64,000 bases of DNA. Source: Liolophura sinensis. Taxonomy: Eukaryota; Mollusca; Polyplacophora; Chitonida; Chitonidae. A program made the position numbers and the translations under genes. Under the pieces are notes generated by a model that searched no databases, was not told the DNA's origin, and saw nothing but the letters and a program-made list of their open reading frames with translations. The stretch lies in contig NC_088303.1 of the NCBI RefSeq assembly GCF_032854445.1, forward strand, positions 21,213,501 through 21,277,500, in the 5' to 3' direction. Of this stretch, positions 35,266-46,989 are shown one piece after another (within the stretch, counting starts at the first letter, position 1; the number at the start of each line of letters is the position of its first letter).

Positions 35266-36099
35266 GACAAAGGGTGATCTGAACGTTATCATGCTTACAA
35301 AAACAACTTTCACGGAAATGACCGAAGAACAGAACCTTGCTAGACTTACTACTGACGCTACCCATGATACTGAACACTGACATTCACTGAGTGATCATAA
35401 TATGTCCTACTGTGTTAGAAATCTCATATTTCTAGGAAGCCCTATAAATGATGCGGGTTTAAAACTATAGACAGTATGATCCTCAAACTTTTGCTAACGA
35501 TTTAAGGATTCAACCATATATTTGATTTGAAATTTTTATCGTTTCACGGGACAAATATATCTGAAGTCCGTGTGTCGAAGAGGGGAAAAAAACACGTCTC
35601 CATAATTTGACTGGACAACCCGTGGGTGACTATTGGTATAAGGTACGTTATACAGATGTACTTAAGCGGAAAGCGCGTAAACCAAAAGTTCAGAATTATT
35701 TAGTTTCTGATATAAGAAATTAAAGAAAAAAGTAACCACGGAATGTAACAATGCGAAGAAATTATGTTATTCAAATCTGTTACAAAATAATATGAGCAAA
35801 ACTGACAAAGTATAAAATCATTTTAATAAAATATTTCCCTCTTTTTGTTCACAATCCACAACTATGTTGATCATGGGACTCATGGTGATCCAAACGGCAT
35901 TAGCAAGTAACTGCTTCAGCTGGATTTGTCAGCACCATAGGCTCTATCTTATCATCCAGCTTTCCGGCTGGAGTTCAACCTCAGTATCCTTATCGACAGC
36001 GTAAAGCATCATTTACGTTTAGCCAAACTGATATTGAGTTACAATGAAAGAACAAACAATTCTAAACAAATCTAATTAACAAGAATTTATGCTTAGTCT
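35266..36099. other. Spacer, no supported feature
   Basis: AT-rich. No motif was recognised, although the last ~100 bp may already belong to the following LINE fragment. Confidence 0.4.
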
Positions 36100-37190
36100 A
36101 ACGGGTTTCAGGAAAAAAAAGGCTCAACCAAAATGGCAGTTGCGGACGCTTCCGAATATATTTCGGAACAAATGTATAGAGGTCAGATCTCTGGGGCAGT
36201 GTTTTTAGACCTTAAAAAGGCATTTGACACGGTTGACTAATTGAATACTTGGGCATGTCAAATACCGAATTACTTTGATTCACAAATTATTTACAATACG
36301 GAACACAACATGTTAACAATTCGACAGGAAATAAGCTCTGCGATATGTGGGGTCACACAGGGTTCCGTTTTAGCACTGCTGTTATTTGTTATACTCATTA
36401 AAAATATAACATCAAGTATGTGTAAGTCTAAGGTTGTGTTCTATGCAGACGATGCTGTTTTGTTGTTTCCCTCTTCTGATCCATATTCTAAAGCACTAGA
36501 ATATGATTTAAAAAATGTTGCTGAATTGTTTTACCTGAATAACTGCATTTGGATATAGATAAGTGTAAACGGATGTTTGGAACACAGAAAAGACTACAAA
36601 ATGCGAAAACAGTTCATGTGTCTAGTAGGGAAAAGCAACTGAGGTAGGTAGATTAGAACATGCACCTGTTTTGAGTAATGTTTGAGAGAATACAGAGAGA
36701 TTTTACTTTCAATCTGCAATTTTAATGATTAAGTACTCGACCAATGTTGCACCTACCTACTTGTGACGGCATTTTAATATTGTACTAACTGGAATAAAGT
36801 TGTGGAACAACCTTGTCTTAATGTTAAAGTTCATCCAGCCTAAATATTGTCAAAAAAACAGCTAAAAAAACAATATTATTAAAAAAATGTTGTAAATATT
36901 TTTCACTTGTGTATTTCTTATTACATTTTGGCTTTTTGTCAATTTCTGTAAATTTACCATATACATAATTGTAGATTTATGTACTCTTCGTGGTGCAAGA
37001 ATTCAAAGCCTTTTATTCAACATATGTACAAAAAGTCTTAATATATTATACATAATTTAGTCATTATTGTAATTTCTATAAATGTGTACCTTTGTATTGT
37101 TTTCCTCGTCAGGGTCTTCCTCGCAAATCAGTTCTGCCCCTAAACAGTTATCCTAACTAAGCAAAAGTACTTTGACTTGACGGTAGATAC
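36100..37190 (+). mobile_element. 5'-truncated LINE (Jockey/CR1-like RT)
   Basis: The plus strand opens within RT: GFQEKKGSTKMAVADAS, EYISEQMYRGQISGAVFLDL and KKAFDTVD, then a TAA. RT motifs continue to about 36560, followed by diverged C-terminal sequence (GIKLWNNL near 36790) and an AT-rich 3' UTR. The 3' end near 37110-37190 contains GTCAGGGTCTTCCTCGCAAA, like the terminal part of several animal LINEs. The clade is inferred from motifs only. Confidence 0.85.
36132..36558 (+). pseudogene. LINE reverse transcriptase fragment, broken
   Basis: LDLKKAFDTVD (36205-36237) carries the first catalytic Asp of RT and is cut by a stop at 36238. The following open frame 36241-36558 has AICGVTQGSVLALLLFVIL (a variant of GVPQGSVLGPLLF), then KVVFYADDAVLLF with the YADD catalytic box intact, and DLKNVAELFYLNNCIW. 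The endonuclease is absent. Stops on both sides make it inactive. Confidence 0.88.
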
Positions 37191-37204
37191 TGTACATACT
37201 TCTC

Positions 37205-37525
37205 GGAATGAATGAATGCTTGAGGTTTAACGTCGTACATAACAATTGTTCAGTCTTATGACGACGAGGAGTCCTTATCTGCGTGTACATATACTGTCTT
37301 CTTGTGGCAGAACGTGTCCATGTCGCCAAAGTGCTGCCGCCAGTGAAGTATCATGCCGTGGACACCAGACATGATACCCCACCCAGTCATATTATACCAA
37401 CCAGTCATGTTTCCTAGCTGTAACCTCTAAGGGCCAACCGAGACAGCAACAAGTACCATTTTTAATGTCTGTGGTATGACCCGACTTCGAGGCGGACGTC
37501 GTAACAATTAGGCCACCAAAGCCGT
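37205..37525 (-). mobile_element. SINE related to family B, diverged
   Basis: The left end on plus reads GAATGAATGAATGCTTGAGG, TTTAACGTCGTACATAACAA and CAGTCTTATGACGACGAGGA, the complement of the family B 3' end. The right end, read on minus, has TTGGTGGCCTAATTGTTACG, an A-box-like head different from copy 1. It is probably a related subfamily with another tRNA-type head. Confidence 0.72.
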
Positions 37526-38190
37526 CCCAAATAATCCTTGGACTATACAGATTTCATTTGTTTGTCAATACGTGTCTCACATTGTTTTAAAGTTAAAGTA
37601 TTGCCACACTGGGCCTCTAGCTGTAGGACAAGCTACCTGAAAGCTACAGAAAACAGAACTAACAGTTTCTGCGCTTTTAAAATATCATTTAAAAAACAAA
37701 TGATCGCCCACTGTGGATTCTTACATTTATATGCTGTCCTGTCAGTTGAACTGGATTCTATTGGATCTTCTGTGGGAGGAAGATCCAGATGTTATCAGTC
37801 AACTATATAAATGTTAATTCTGTACTGTAGGCCTACATATTCAAAACCAAATGAAATTTAATTATGATAAAGCTGAATTTGTCTTTTCCATACATGGACT
37901 TTCCATAGAAATATAAAACATATCCCATACACCAATTTGTCAGTTCATTCATTAAGTAAAATATCTTATGTCCGATTAAGCTTGAATAAGACTATTAGTA
38001 CATAAACACAGTCAATAATTGGATAAGACTACTTTAGCTGACGCGAACACAGCCAGAAATCAGACAAGCTTTACCTAATGGTATCTCTTTTCCTTGATAG
38101 TATTACACATGTATTTAGCACAGAACTATACAGGAGGCATACAGAATGTTTAACTGCTGATTAAAACGTTGCCACAGTGTTACCAATGAC
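37526..38190. other. Spacer, no supported feature
   Basis: The plus ORF at 37538-37810 (90 codons) shows no motif. The sequence is AT-rich. Confidence 0.4.
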
Positions 38191-39110
38191 AAATAACTGC
38201 GCATGTAATAATGGTCGTCAATACAGCCTGCAATATATAGAAATATCAGAAGCTAATAGCTAAGGCGATTTACCGAACAGCTTAGCACAGTATCTGTTGC
38301 AATGGTAAAATGAAATTAAGGAAAATCAGGAGGGCCTACTTAACACGAGGATGGTTTTTGTTTTTGACAAAATTGCCAATAAAATCTGGTAAAGACCGAT
38401 TACCTGGCAATACAAGTATTCTGCCTTCCCGGGATCTTCACTTCCAAACCTAGAGTAAGACAAATAAAGCTGAGATTGAGGCATTGGGGACATTAGATAA
38501 CCGCATCTGGCTGAAATACTGACAGTAAGTGAACTCCATTTCCTCCGTGTTCACCCAGGGGATTCAAGAAATACGGAGACAAGCCCACAAGCGATGCCTT
38601 TGTATGGGAGATTTTTTGTAACGTTTTGTTTACCATTTTGTGTTTTGGACAAAGAACGAACTGAAAGGGGCATTGGCGCCTTAATGAGAGTATAGAAACA
38701 TACGCAACTGACAGGTTTCTGCGGAAAATATGCACAATGACAATGAGGAATCAATCGATAATTTTGTCCTTTTCTTCCATTTTTCAACCGTAATGAAGTA
38801 ATCCCCAACAACGATTCGTATAGAAAACCGTTGCTATCCATTTAAGTCTAGAGTTCTATCAACTACTGATTCCACCTTGGTGCATAACTAAAACTTCCGC
38901 AGTCATTACATGTGAAAAAGCTGACAGTTTGTTGCCCTTGATCTTTATGATGATAATCAAACTGTATTTTTCTGATTTCCTAGTGCGGTTATTGGTAAAT
39001 AGATATACCTGAAAACAGTATTTGCAATTAGCATATTGTGAATTTAACCAGCTGATTTAATTAAATATGGAAAAGGGACAATATGGCTAAAAACAGAGAC
39101 AGAAATGAAG
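38190..39110 (+). repeat. Module A, copy 4
   Basis: Contains AGAAATATCAGAAGCTAATA, GCTTAGCACAGTATCT, AAATTGCCAATAAAATCTGG, ACCGATTACCTGGCAATACA, CATTTCCTCCGTGTTCACCC, TTTTGGACAAAGAACGAACT and GGTGCATAACTAAAACTTCC. The order is the same as in copies 1 and 2. Confidence 0.8.
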
Positions 39111-39159
39111 ACTTAAAACTCTTGTTAGAAAGATTCCGATAAAAATCATCCTTAGAAGT

Positions 39160-39720
39160 GTCGCCCTACTTTGTGATTCACGTCTACTTTGCATAACTTC
39201 TGCCATATTTTTGCAAATGAGTGTTTCCTCTAAGAACGGGCATCTGGCCGTGAAAAGCAGCTATGAGGTGCCTTTCTCTACAATAGCTGTCATGCCAATC
39301 TGATCTATCGTTTTCCGGGCGGAAATAAAGAAAATGCACGGTAGATCTGCGTTCTCGGCTGTTTGAATTGAACACAGGACTCTTCCATGGTAACCCCCTT
39401 TGCATGAGTCGGTGATTCGCAGTTTGTATTTACCCACGCATATCCACAGCGTCTGGTCGATAGCTAGTTTGAAAGAATTTATATGTTTTGCTTTCACTCG
39501 GTCCTTGTAGGTTGTCACTGAGCTTTGGGCGGAAATTGTTTGATCATTGTAAGATTTCACACAACATAAACGCCGACAGAATGTAGGCTGAGGCTTTCAG
39601 CCTTGTGATAACCCTTGCAAGCTCATGTTTACCGCTAAAATAAATTACAAGTGTACGAACTATGACCCGCCACTTATTTTATGCTGTAATTCTTCTGCGG
39701 AGATCCACAGATTACCCACA
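39160..39720 (+). repeat. Module B, copy 3
   Basis: Contains GTATTTACCCACGCATATCC, CTCGGTCCTTGTAGGTTGTC, GGCGGAAATTGTTTGATCAT and GTAGGCTGAGGCTTTCAGCC. This copy holds the longest minus-strand open stretch of the module (99 codons, 39261-39560). Confidence 0.8.
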
Positions 39721-40184
39721 ACAACACGATCCCTGTTTTCATCGGATCTACGTCATTCGTGTGAATTGAAAGGGAAGCGATAGTATATCACACAAAAGTA
39801 TATCTCAGACAATAAAATCTCATTATACAGACTTTTATAAAATATTTAAAACATTAATTTCACTTTGATAAAGAATATTAAACATGGTACATGCCATTTC
39901 AAAATTTGGTGAAAAACATAATGTATCATATTTTTAAGCCTTCTGTAGTTACGTTTTCGCATTACCTAGTACATTTTGAAAACACCTGTCAACAAATTTA
40001 CAGATTTGGAAATGTTTTCTTGTCTGTGCCAGAAAGGCTTGCCAAGCATGTCATGAACGTGAGTCATTCCCTACACTCAGTATACCGTGCAGCAGTATGG
40101 GAATGTTATAAATAGTTTGGAGAGCTCTTTCTACTTAATTTACTCAGGAGAGTTTGAGAGCAAACCAAACCCCAGACATTTTAT
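39720..40184. other. Spacer, no supported feature
   Basis: The first 50 bp match 23925-23990. The remainder is AT-rich without recognised features. Confidence 0.4.
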
Positions 40185-40396
40185 GTTTTTTTTTTATTGA
40201 TGTTTTATGCCATACTCAAGAATATGTCATTTGGGAGGAAACCGGGCAGAACCCGCGATCATCCGCAGGTTGCTGCAAGACCTTTCCACGTACGGCCGGA
40301 GAGGAAGCCAGCATGAGCTGGACATGAACCCACAGCGACCACATTGGTGGGCTACGCCAGGGTCGTTGCACCGTGCTGGCCACGGAGAGGGTTAGC
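40185..40396 (-). mobile_element. SINE family A with internal deletion
   Basis: The plus strand reads TTTATTGATGTTTTATGCCA, GTCATTTGGGAGGAAACCGG (deletion of the GACGGCGGCCAGC block), GTACGGCCGGAGAGGAAGCC, and an AGCTGGACATGAACCC B-box complement. It ends near GTGCTGGCCACGG. Confidence 0.82.
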
Positions 40397-41180
40397 ATTA
40401 AAAATTTAATATTTTTATTCCTTGCTTAAACTTACATTAGTTTACATGTACGCAACTCGATCTCTGAGCACTACCCGTGATATGAAAAAGGACTGATTAC
40501 CGTACGTTACACTGTAAAAATACATTGTTGGAAAGAACGTGTCAGGAAAGGAGGAATGTATGAACACATATGGTTGAAAGGCTGTACGCAAAGGAAGGTT
40601 ATCACCTGATTGAATTCTTAAGTATGAGTAGAAGACCTACATGTATACGCCACATTAAAACATTCAATCGTATGCGTTCTACAGGAGCTATAAGACAGGC
40701 TGACCACATACAAATCCTCGCCTCCACATTTCCCGCTTTGATTATCTGGGTCAGAAATAAGAAGTCTCACCTCAGCCGTCCTTCACAAAAATAAGTGGAC
40801 AAGATAATCCTAAAGTAATTCTACATTCATATGGCTGCGTTGTCTGAGAATAACAAGAACTCTTACCTAATATACACAAAAGTAACCAGCGCATCGACCC
40901 ACAGGGCAAACTTTGCTAACTGCTAGTTGCAATCGTGTGACTGCAAAAGTTCATTAACTGGAGCCTTCTCTAAATTTATGTCATTTTGAGTGTCATTAGT
41001 TAATAATTAATAGTTATTAGTTATTAATAGTTATAAATAACTAATATTAATAGTTATTCATAATTAAAAGGATAATTCAACCTAAGACGCCCATCACATT
41101 GACTGTGGCGCTTTTACTGAATTCTGTCTTGGAATAAAACACATTATTCGAGAGAGTATCTTTTTCTGGTCGGTGTGGGG
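40397..41180. other. Spacer with AT-rich near-palindromic stretch
   Basis: At about 40995-41070 TTAATAATTAATAGTTATTAG-type sequence repeats and can fold back. No gene was recognised. Confidence 0.45.
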
Positions 41181-41604
41181 TAAAGCCGTCTGGAGCAACG
41201 TTGTCAAGAATTAGTATCTTATGCATTAAAATTTATAGCGCCCGTTTATAGCGGGCGTAGAAATGTCAAAATTGCACCATGGTGAACGTGTTTTTCAACT
41301 TCCTTGTTTGTTTTCGCGTCTCCAATTTTGCCCACGTTTAGATTTTCAATTCTTGGTTCTCTCACGGTTGTCCTTTACCATCTCTAACAGTGCCCTCACC
41401 CTTTAAGGCATTTCACAAGCACGCGCGAGCTAGTTTGATGCGTGGGCTGGACACTGTACTCTACGGATGCTGTAAGAATTTTTATTAGCTACTTATCAGA
41501 GGGAGAGCAATAGCTAATAGTTATTTCTGTGTATTTGTTTGCCACACGCTTAATAAGTGACAAGAGGAAGCAAGCCTATATAACCGTTTAGGGTAAAACA
41601 TGTT

Positions 41605-41660
41605 GATTTATTTATTTATTTTGTTTCATTGGTTTTTAACGTCCCGAAGCATGTCGAGGA
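41605..41660 (-). mobile_element. SINE 3'-end fragment
   Basis: TTGATTTATTTATTTATTTT followed by CATTGGTTTTTAACGTCCC resembles a SINE tail and 3' end inserted in module C. It is only about 50 bp long. Confidence 0.5.
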
Positions 41661-41837
41661 TAAGGCTAACATAGTAACACTGGGTCAGTGGTACAGAATA
41701 AACAGAATATTTGCTACTTTGTTATGTATGTTTTCGTAATATTGCAGTGAAAACAAACTCTTAAAGTGACGTACTTTTTCGGAGAGCAGGTCTGCTACAT
41801 TAACACTCTCTGTACAGACATTTCTTTTCTGTAACAT

Positions 41838-42032
41838 TATTTATTTATTTATTTCATTGATGTTTTACGCCGTACTCAAGAATATTTCACTTATACGAAG
41901 GCGGTCAGCATTATGGTGGGTGGAAACCGGGCAGGGCCCGGGGGAAACCCACGACCATCTGCAGGTTGGTGACAGACCTCACCACGTACGGCCGGAGAGG
42001 AGCCCAGCATGAGCAATACTCAGCGACCGCTG
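41838..42032 (-). mobile_element. SINE family A, body and tail
   Basis: The plus strand reads TTATTTATTTATTTCATTGA, CAGCATTATGGTGGGTGGAA, GGGGGAAACCCACGACCATC and CGTACGGCCGGAGAGG. It ends near CAGCGACCGCTGG; the A-box part is missing. Confidence 0.88.
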
Positions 42033-42237
42033 GGGATAAAGTATCTGTCATTTGGTATAAAGAATTGATAGCCTCACTTGGCTGTGTACAAATGTTATCT
42101 CTTCTTTGAAAGTGTAAAATAATTGTGTTGTCGTTCCTAGGTGATTTTGATAGATAGTCAGCGAGAGTATCGTTGAATACACAGAAGTTCAGTAACATCC
42201 TTATGCTATTACTTGAATAATTGATTCAAATGCATAT

Positions 42238-42442
42238 CAATGCGGTCGCTGTGAGTTCAAGCCCAGCTCATTCTGGCTCCCTCTCCGGTCGTACGTGCAA
42301 AGGTCAGCCAGCAACCTGCGGATGGTCGTGAGTTCCCCCCCTGGCTCTGATAGGTTTCCTCCCACTATAAAGCTGGCCGGCGTCGTATAAGTGAAATATT
42401 TTTGGGTACAGCGTAAAACACCAATCAAACAAATAAATAACC
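42238..42442 (+). mobile_element. SINE family A, 5'-truncated at the B-box
   Basis: Starts at AATGCGGTCGCTGTGAGTTC and continues with CAGCAACCTGCGGATGGTCG, GGCGTCGTATAAGTGAAATA and AAAACACCAATCAAACAAAT. The opposite orientation to the neighbour at 41838 makes an inverted SINE pair about 200 bp apart. Confidence 0.88.
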
Positions 42443-42464
42443 ATTAATGCATTTTCATGAACAG

Positions 42465-42560
42465 TTAGAATAAAACCCTGACTGAGGTTATTGACAAGAG
42501 AGCGTATTTCAGCGGTTACCAATTTCCAGCTATCACACTGTCTTGGTTTTTTTTTTTTTG
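42465..42560 (-). repeat. Dispersed repeat R1, inverted partial copy
   Basis: The complement contains CAGTCAGGGTTTTATTCTAA, aligned with CAGTCAGGGTTTTATTCTTT at 1461. Upstream similarity (AATACG, TTGTCAAT) supports homology. Only about 75 bp match. Confidence 0.5.
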
Positions 42561-43419
42561 TTTTACTGTCTATGGCGTACATCTTTAATTATATTGTTCC
42601 ATCACAAGTGATTTATAAAATCAATCAGCGCAGATTACAAATAATTTTGATGGATTCATAGCATCTATGCATGTCACAGGCATTTTGAGGATTGCCCAGA
42701 TAGTAAAAAATATATTACTTCAACAGATGTGATATGATATGCACATGTCCTGCAATGTCAATTTTGGAATTTTGTTCCTGTTTGAGTGGCCATGAGTGAG
42801 GTAATTGGCAAGCACAGATCTTCCATGAAATTTTATTCTGGGAAATACAAAGGTAAAAATGCTTATAAAGTTGACGCACGTCATGTTCACGCATTCTTCA
42901 AGCCGAACAAGTTAATACCAATAAATAGAACACAAGAATGTGGTCAAAATAATGTGCTCCTGATGACTGTTTTGGATGTTTTGTTCAAGCAACTGTCAAC
43001 TTAAGTACACTGAAAGAAAAAAACAGTAATTTTACAAGAAATAACGATACCGCTTCACCTACGCATTGAAATATTAATTTAATTTAATTAATTCAAATAT
43101 TATTTGATTAGTTTTGATGGTGTAGTTTCTCAAACATTCCAGCGATGTGAAAGACAGTTTGGCTTAGATTATTCACAGCTGGCAGACGGGAATAATAGAA
43201 GGATGAGGATGAAGGATGAGACCTTCTGTATCGCTGACAACAAGCATAAGAGGTATCGTAAAACAGGCCATAGACCGTCTGTTGTGCATATTATGCGTCG
43301 AAACAGACATTTACATACCAATGTGGATGTTTCAGGTGAACAATGAGGACGTTATGAGGACGATGTCAGTACCAGGTCAGTTTCGCTAAAGCTATCAGTG
43401 CTTATGTGAAGCCATTGAG

Positions 43420-43790
43420 CAGTGTTGGGGATTGATTGGCAGAAATAATCGCTAATGTAAATGCCAGGACTGACATTGTAATACCATTAGGCAAAACTGA
43501 TGTATAGTAATAAATGTGCTTTTATGTTGCTTTATCGTTTTTTAGATTTATCGTTCTTTGTTGGGTAATAATTACAAGGGCGCCTGACAATACCTGGGTT
43601 TCCTGCGGAATTGACCTCTGGACGACAGCGCCCGCATTTACAGCACATGTTGGAGGATGCTCTCTTAGCAACAAATATCACGCTTCTCTCTGTGTCACGT
43701 TCAGTCAGTACCATATATTTCCTGTGTCAATAGTTTGGAGCATGGATCGATTCTATACCCTTTATGTGCACTATGAACAGAATAGGCGCA
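43420..43790 (+). repeat. Module D, copy 3 (interrupted by microsatellite)
   Basis: Contains ATACCATTAGGCAAAACTGA, GCGCCTGACAATACCTGGGT, GACGACAGCGCCCGCATTTA, CTCTCTGTGTCACGTTCAGT and GGATCGATTCTATACCCTTT. Homology ends where the AT/AG microsatellite begins at 43804. Confidence 0.8.
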
Positions 43791-43801
43791 TGAAGGAACT
43801 C

Positions 43802-44279
<478 letters not shown>

Positions 44280-44280
<1 letters not shown>

Positions 44281-45700
44281 TAACCAGAACTCGCAGGAAA
44301 TATACCTAAAAAACTTTTATTGCAATTTCTGGGTTCTTCCACAATTGTCCTTTACTCCAACTCTAACAGCATCCAGACACCGTCAGGAGTACTCACTACC
44401 ACGCGTGACTTGCTTGCGGAATGCATGGGCTGGACACAGTGCTCTGAGTGCGTTCTGTCAGCGTTTTCATTGGCTATGAATTAGACGGACAGCAATACAT
44501 GGTGTTTTTTCTGTGCATTTGTTGCTATACGCTCAGTCAGTGACAAGATGAAGTATATTGCGATTTCTGTGGCGAAGCAAGTTGCGGGTTAGAAAACATG
44601 GTACATTGAGTCTAAGTCAGTGTAACAGAATAAACAGAGCATTTGTTACCTTGTTGTGTATGTTTCCGTAATATTGCAAGGAAAACAACCTCATAAGGTA
44701 GCGTACCTTTTAGGACAGCAGGTCTGCTGCATTAAGGCTCTGCGCAAACATTTCCTTCCTGTAGTATTAAGCACTTTTACAGCCCTCAGATCATCTTTTT
44801 GTCTTTTTTATACAGAATGGATAGGCTTCCATGGCAGTGTACAAATGTCCTCGCTTCTTATAAACTTGTTTAGTATTAGAGAATTGTGTGGCAGTTTCTC
44901 GCTGTAATTAATAGGTGGTGTGGTATCTATAAAGCGACAGTAACATTACCGCATTACTGATGCGTTTGCCTTGACAGCAAACCATTGGCCACATCTGTGA
45001 GATAACACGAAAGCCTCAGGATGCGTCTGGAATATATTATGTTCAGAATCGTCTCTTTGGGGTGGCCCTTTACCACAATTTACGATCGTAAACAATTATC
45101 AGAACCCTAACCATCATATTCTGGAAGTGATATAAAATCAATCACAGGGACAAATAATTCTGGTGGATGTATCACACCAATGAATTTTTCCGAAATGATA
45201 ATTGTATTGGTATTTGCAGGAATGATGACTGTTCCGGCATTGAAACAGCTTAATGGAAGAGATGCGACATGATGTGCACATGTCCTCATATGGCAATAAT
45301 AGTTTGTCCGGTCCACTTGAATGACCTATAAAAAGGCAATTGGCAGGCATAGCTCTTCCATGAATAATTCTGACCACTTCGAATTACCAGGACAATGAGT
45401 TTGAATAATGATGAAGTTGACATACGTCAGACCCTCGCCTCCCTCAAGCCGGACGCGCTGATGCCGATTAATAGAACATAAATATATAGTCGCCACATCG
45501 CATTCCGGGAAAAACTCGCTTTTATGAACGTCAGCATATATGTTTTGATCATTCGACTATCCATTTAAATACAATTTAAAAAATACTCAATTTTTTATTT
45601 TATACATTTATTTAATTCATAAGCTGTTTTTGTTTGTAATATCTGAAACATTCCATCAATGTGAAATACTGTGAGACACCTTTCCCGATATACATATTTA
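44280..45700 (+). repeat. Module C, copy 5
   Basis: Contains TGGGTTCTTCCACAATTGTC, GGGCTGGACACAGTGCTCTG, GACAAGATGAAGTATATTGC, AGGACAGCAGGTCTGCTGCA and AACATTTCCTTCCTGTAGTA. It also has GATGTGCACATGTCCTCATA and CCTCAAGCCGGACGCGCTGA. It is uninterrupted by large insertions. Confidence 0.8.
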
Positions 45701-45780
45701 GTCACCATCTACATTATTCACACATATCAACAAATAAAAAGAGTAAAACACCTGTGCGGTAACTATAAGGACAAGGTGGG

Positions 45781-45904
45781 TCATGTGTTTTGAAATACCC
45801 CTTAGGCTGTCTGTTATGAGGAAACTGTCAGTGCCAGGTAAGTCATGTGTTTTGAAATACCCCTTAGGCTGTCTGTTATGAGGAAACTGTCAGTGCCAGG
45901 TAAG
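45781..45904. repeat. Perfect 62-bp tandem duplication
   Basis: 45781-45842 and 45843-45904 are identical (start TCATGTGTTTTGAAATACCC, end GTCAGTGCCAGGTAAG). The unit end resembles GATGTCAGTACCAGGTCAGT at 43362, the matching place between modules C and D in the previous block, where it is single. Confidence 0.98.
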
Positions 45905-46700
45905 TTTCGTTGCCATCCACTCTTTCTTCCATTCAGTCGGACTGATTCTGGATAAATAATTACCGTGCAAATGCCAGAATTGATCTGGCAATATCATATG
46001 GGAGCAGGGAGGTTGGGGGGCGGGCTTATATATTTTATTAATAAATAGATTATTATGTTGATTTTCTTTAGGGATAATGTTTACGAAGGTGCCTGACAAA
46101 TACCTGCGTTTCCTGTGGAATTGATCATGGGCGATAGCGCCCTCATTTACATTACATCTCTAAGGCTGCTCACTAGGCAGAAAATATCACGCTACTCTCT
46201 GTATCACGTTCGGTCAATACCATATATTTGTTCTGCGAATAGTTTGGACCGTGGATCAATTCTATGGTCTTTTAATATCAAAGATGTGGTGATTGTTAAC
46301 ATGTTCTCCAATCAGTTTCGTCCTTCTTTCCACGCCAAGTGCTCGTTGTTCCTCTGAGCAGAGCATATCCCTTGTCCATCCTCTAACCTTGAAACTTGCT
46401 GATGCGATTGCAAATATATCAAAATGTAGCCCTAGATTAGTTACGAGGTCTTTGCTTCTTAATACACTGACTTTGTTTCCCCGAAACCTTTCCAAAATAC
46501 ACCGTGAGCTGAAGGTAATTTACAAAATCATTATCAAAAAGTTTAATGCTTGTGATTTCTATTATGATTCTTATTGCCCAGAACTCGCCCAATATCTCTT
46601 GGCAACATTGGATTTAGTTGGTCCAAAATCCTCAAAAATTTGTGTGTGGAGGCTAGTGGAATTTAAAAAGAATGTTGTCCGTAAGGTAGGGATAAGGAAA
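45900..46700 (+). repeat. Module D, copy 4
   Basis: Contains AATGCCAGAATTGATCTGGC, GGTGCCTGACAAATACCTGC, CACGCTACTCTCTGTATCAC, GTGGATCAATTCTATGGTCT, GATGTGGTGATTGTTAACAT and CTTGTGATTTCTATTATGAT. This copy extends furthest to the right and keeps the part shared with 32640-32900. Confidence 0.8.
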
Positions 46701-46861
46701 TGATTAAAGTCAAGAAATGCGTTATGAAGGCTCTAGTCATGGGTTACTGTCACAGACGTCGCCAGATATTTTCTGGTCGCGGTCGACTATTCCTTTGCAC
46801 CAAAGCGGAGGCACAGGCTCAGCCTGGATTGGATACAGGCAATTATTTCAGCTCGAAATAT

Positions 46862-46940
46862 TTTATTTATCTATGTGATTAGTGTTTTACACCGTATTCA
46901 AGAACATTTCACTTACACGAAGGCGGCCAGCATTACGCTC
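46862..46940 (-). mobile_element. SINE family A, 3'-end fragment
   Basis: The plus strand reads TTTATTTATCTATGTGATTA, GTGTTTTACACCGTATTCAA and CTTACACGAAGGCGGCCAGC, then stops. About 80 bp remain. Confidence 0.8.
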
Positions 46941-46989
46941 TAAATGGCATTCGGCAAATAATAAAGTGTTCAGTGATCACACAAAGCTA

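Larger units (their letters stand above)
41180..43170 (+). repeat. Module C, copy 4 (with SINE insertions)
   Basis: Contains AAGCCGTCTGGAGCAACGTT, GCATTTCACAAGCACGCGCG, TTTGCCACACGCTTAATAAG, GGCTAACATAGTAACACTGG, AGGAGAGCAGGTCTGCTACA-like sequence and TAATTTTGATGGATTCATAG. It also has GATATGATATGCACATGTCC and TTCAAGCCGAACAAGTTAAT. It is interrupted by SINEs at 41605, 41838 and 42238. Confidence 0.8.
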
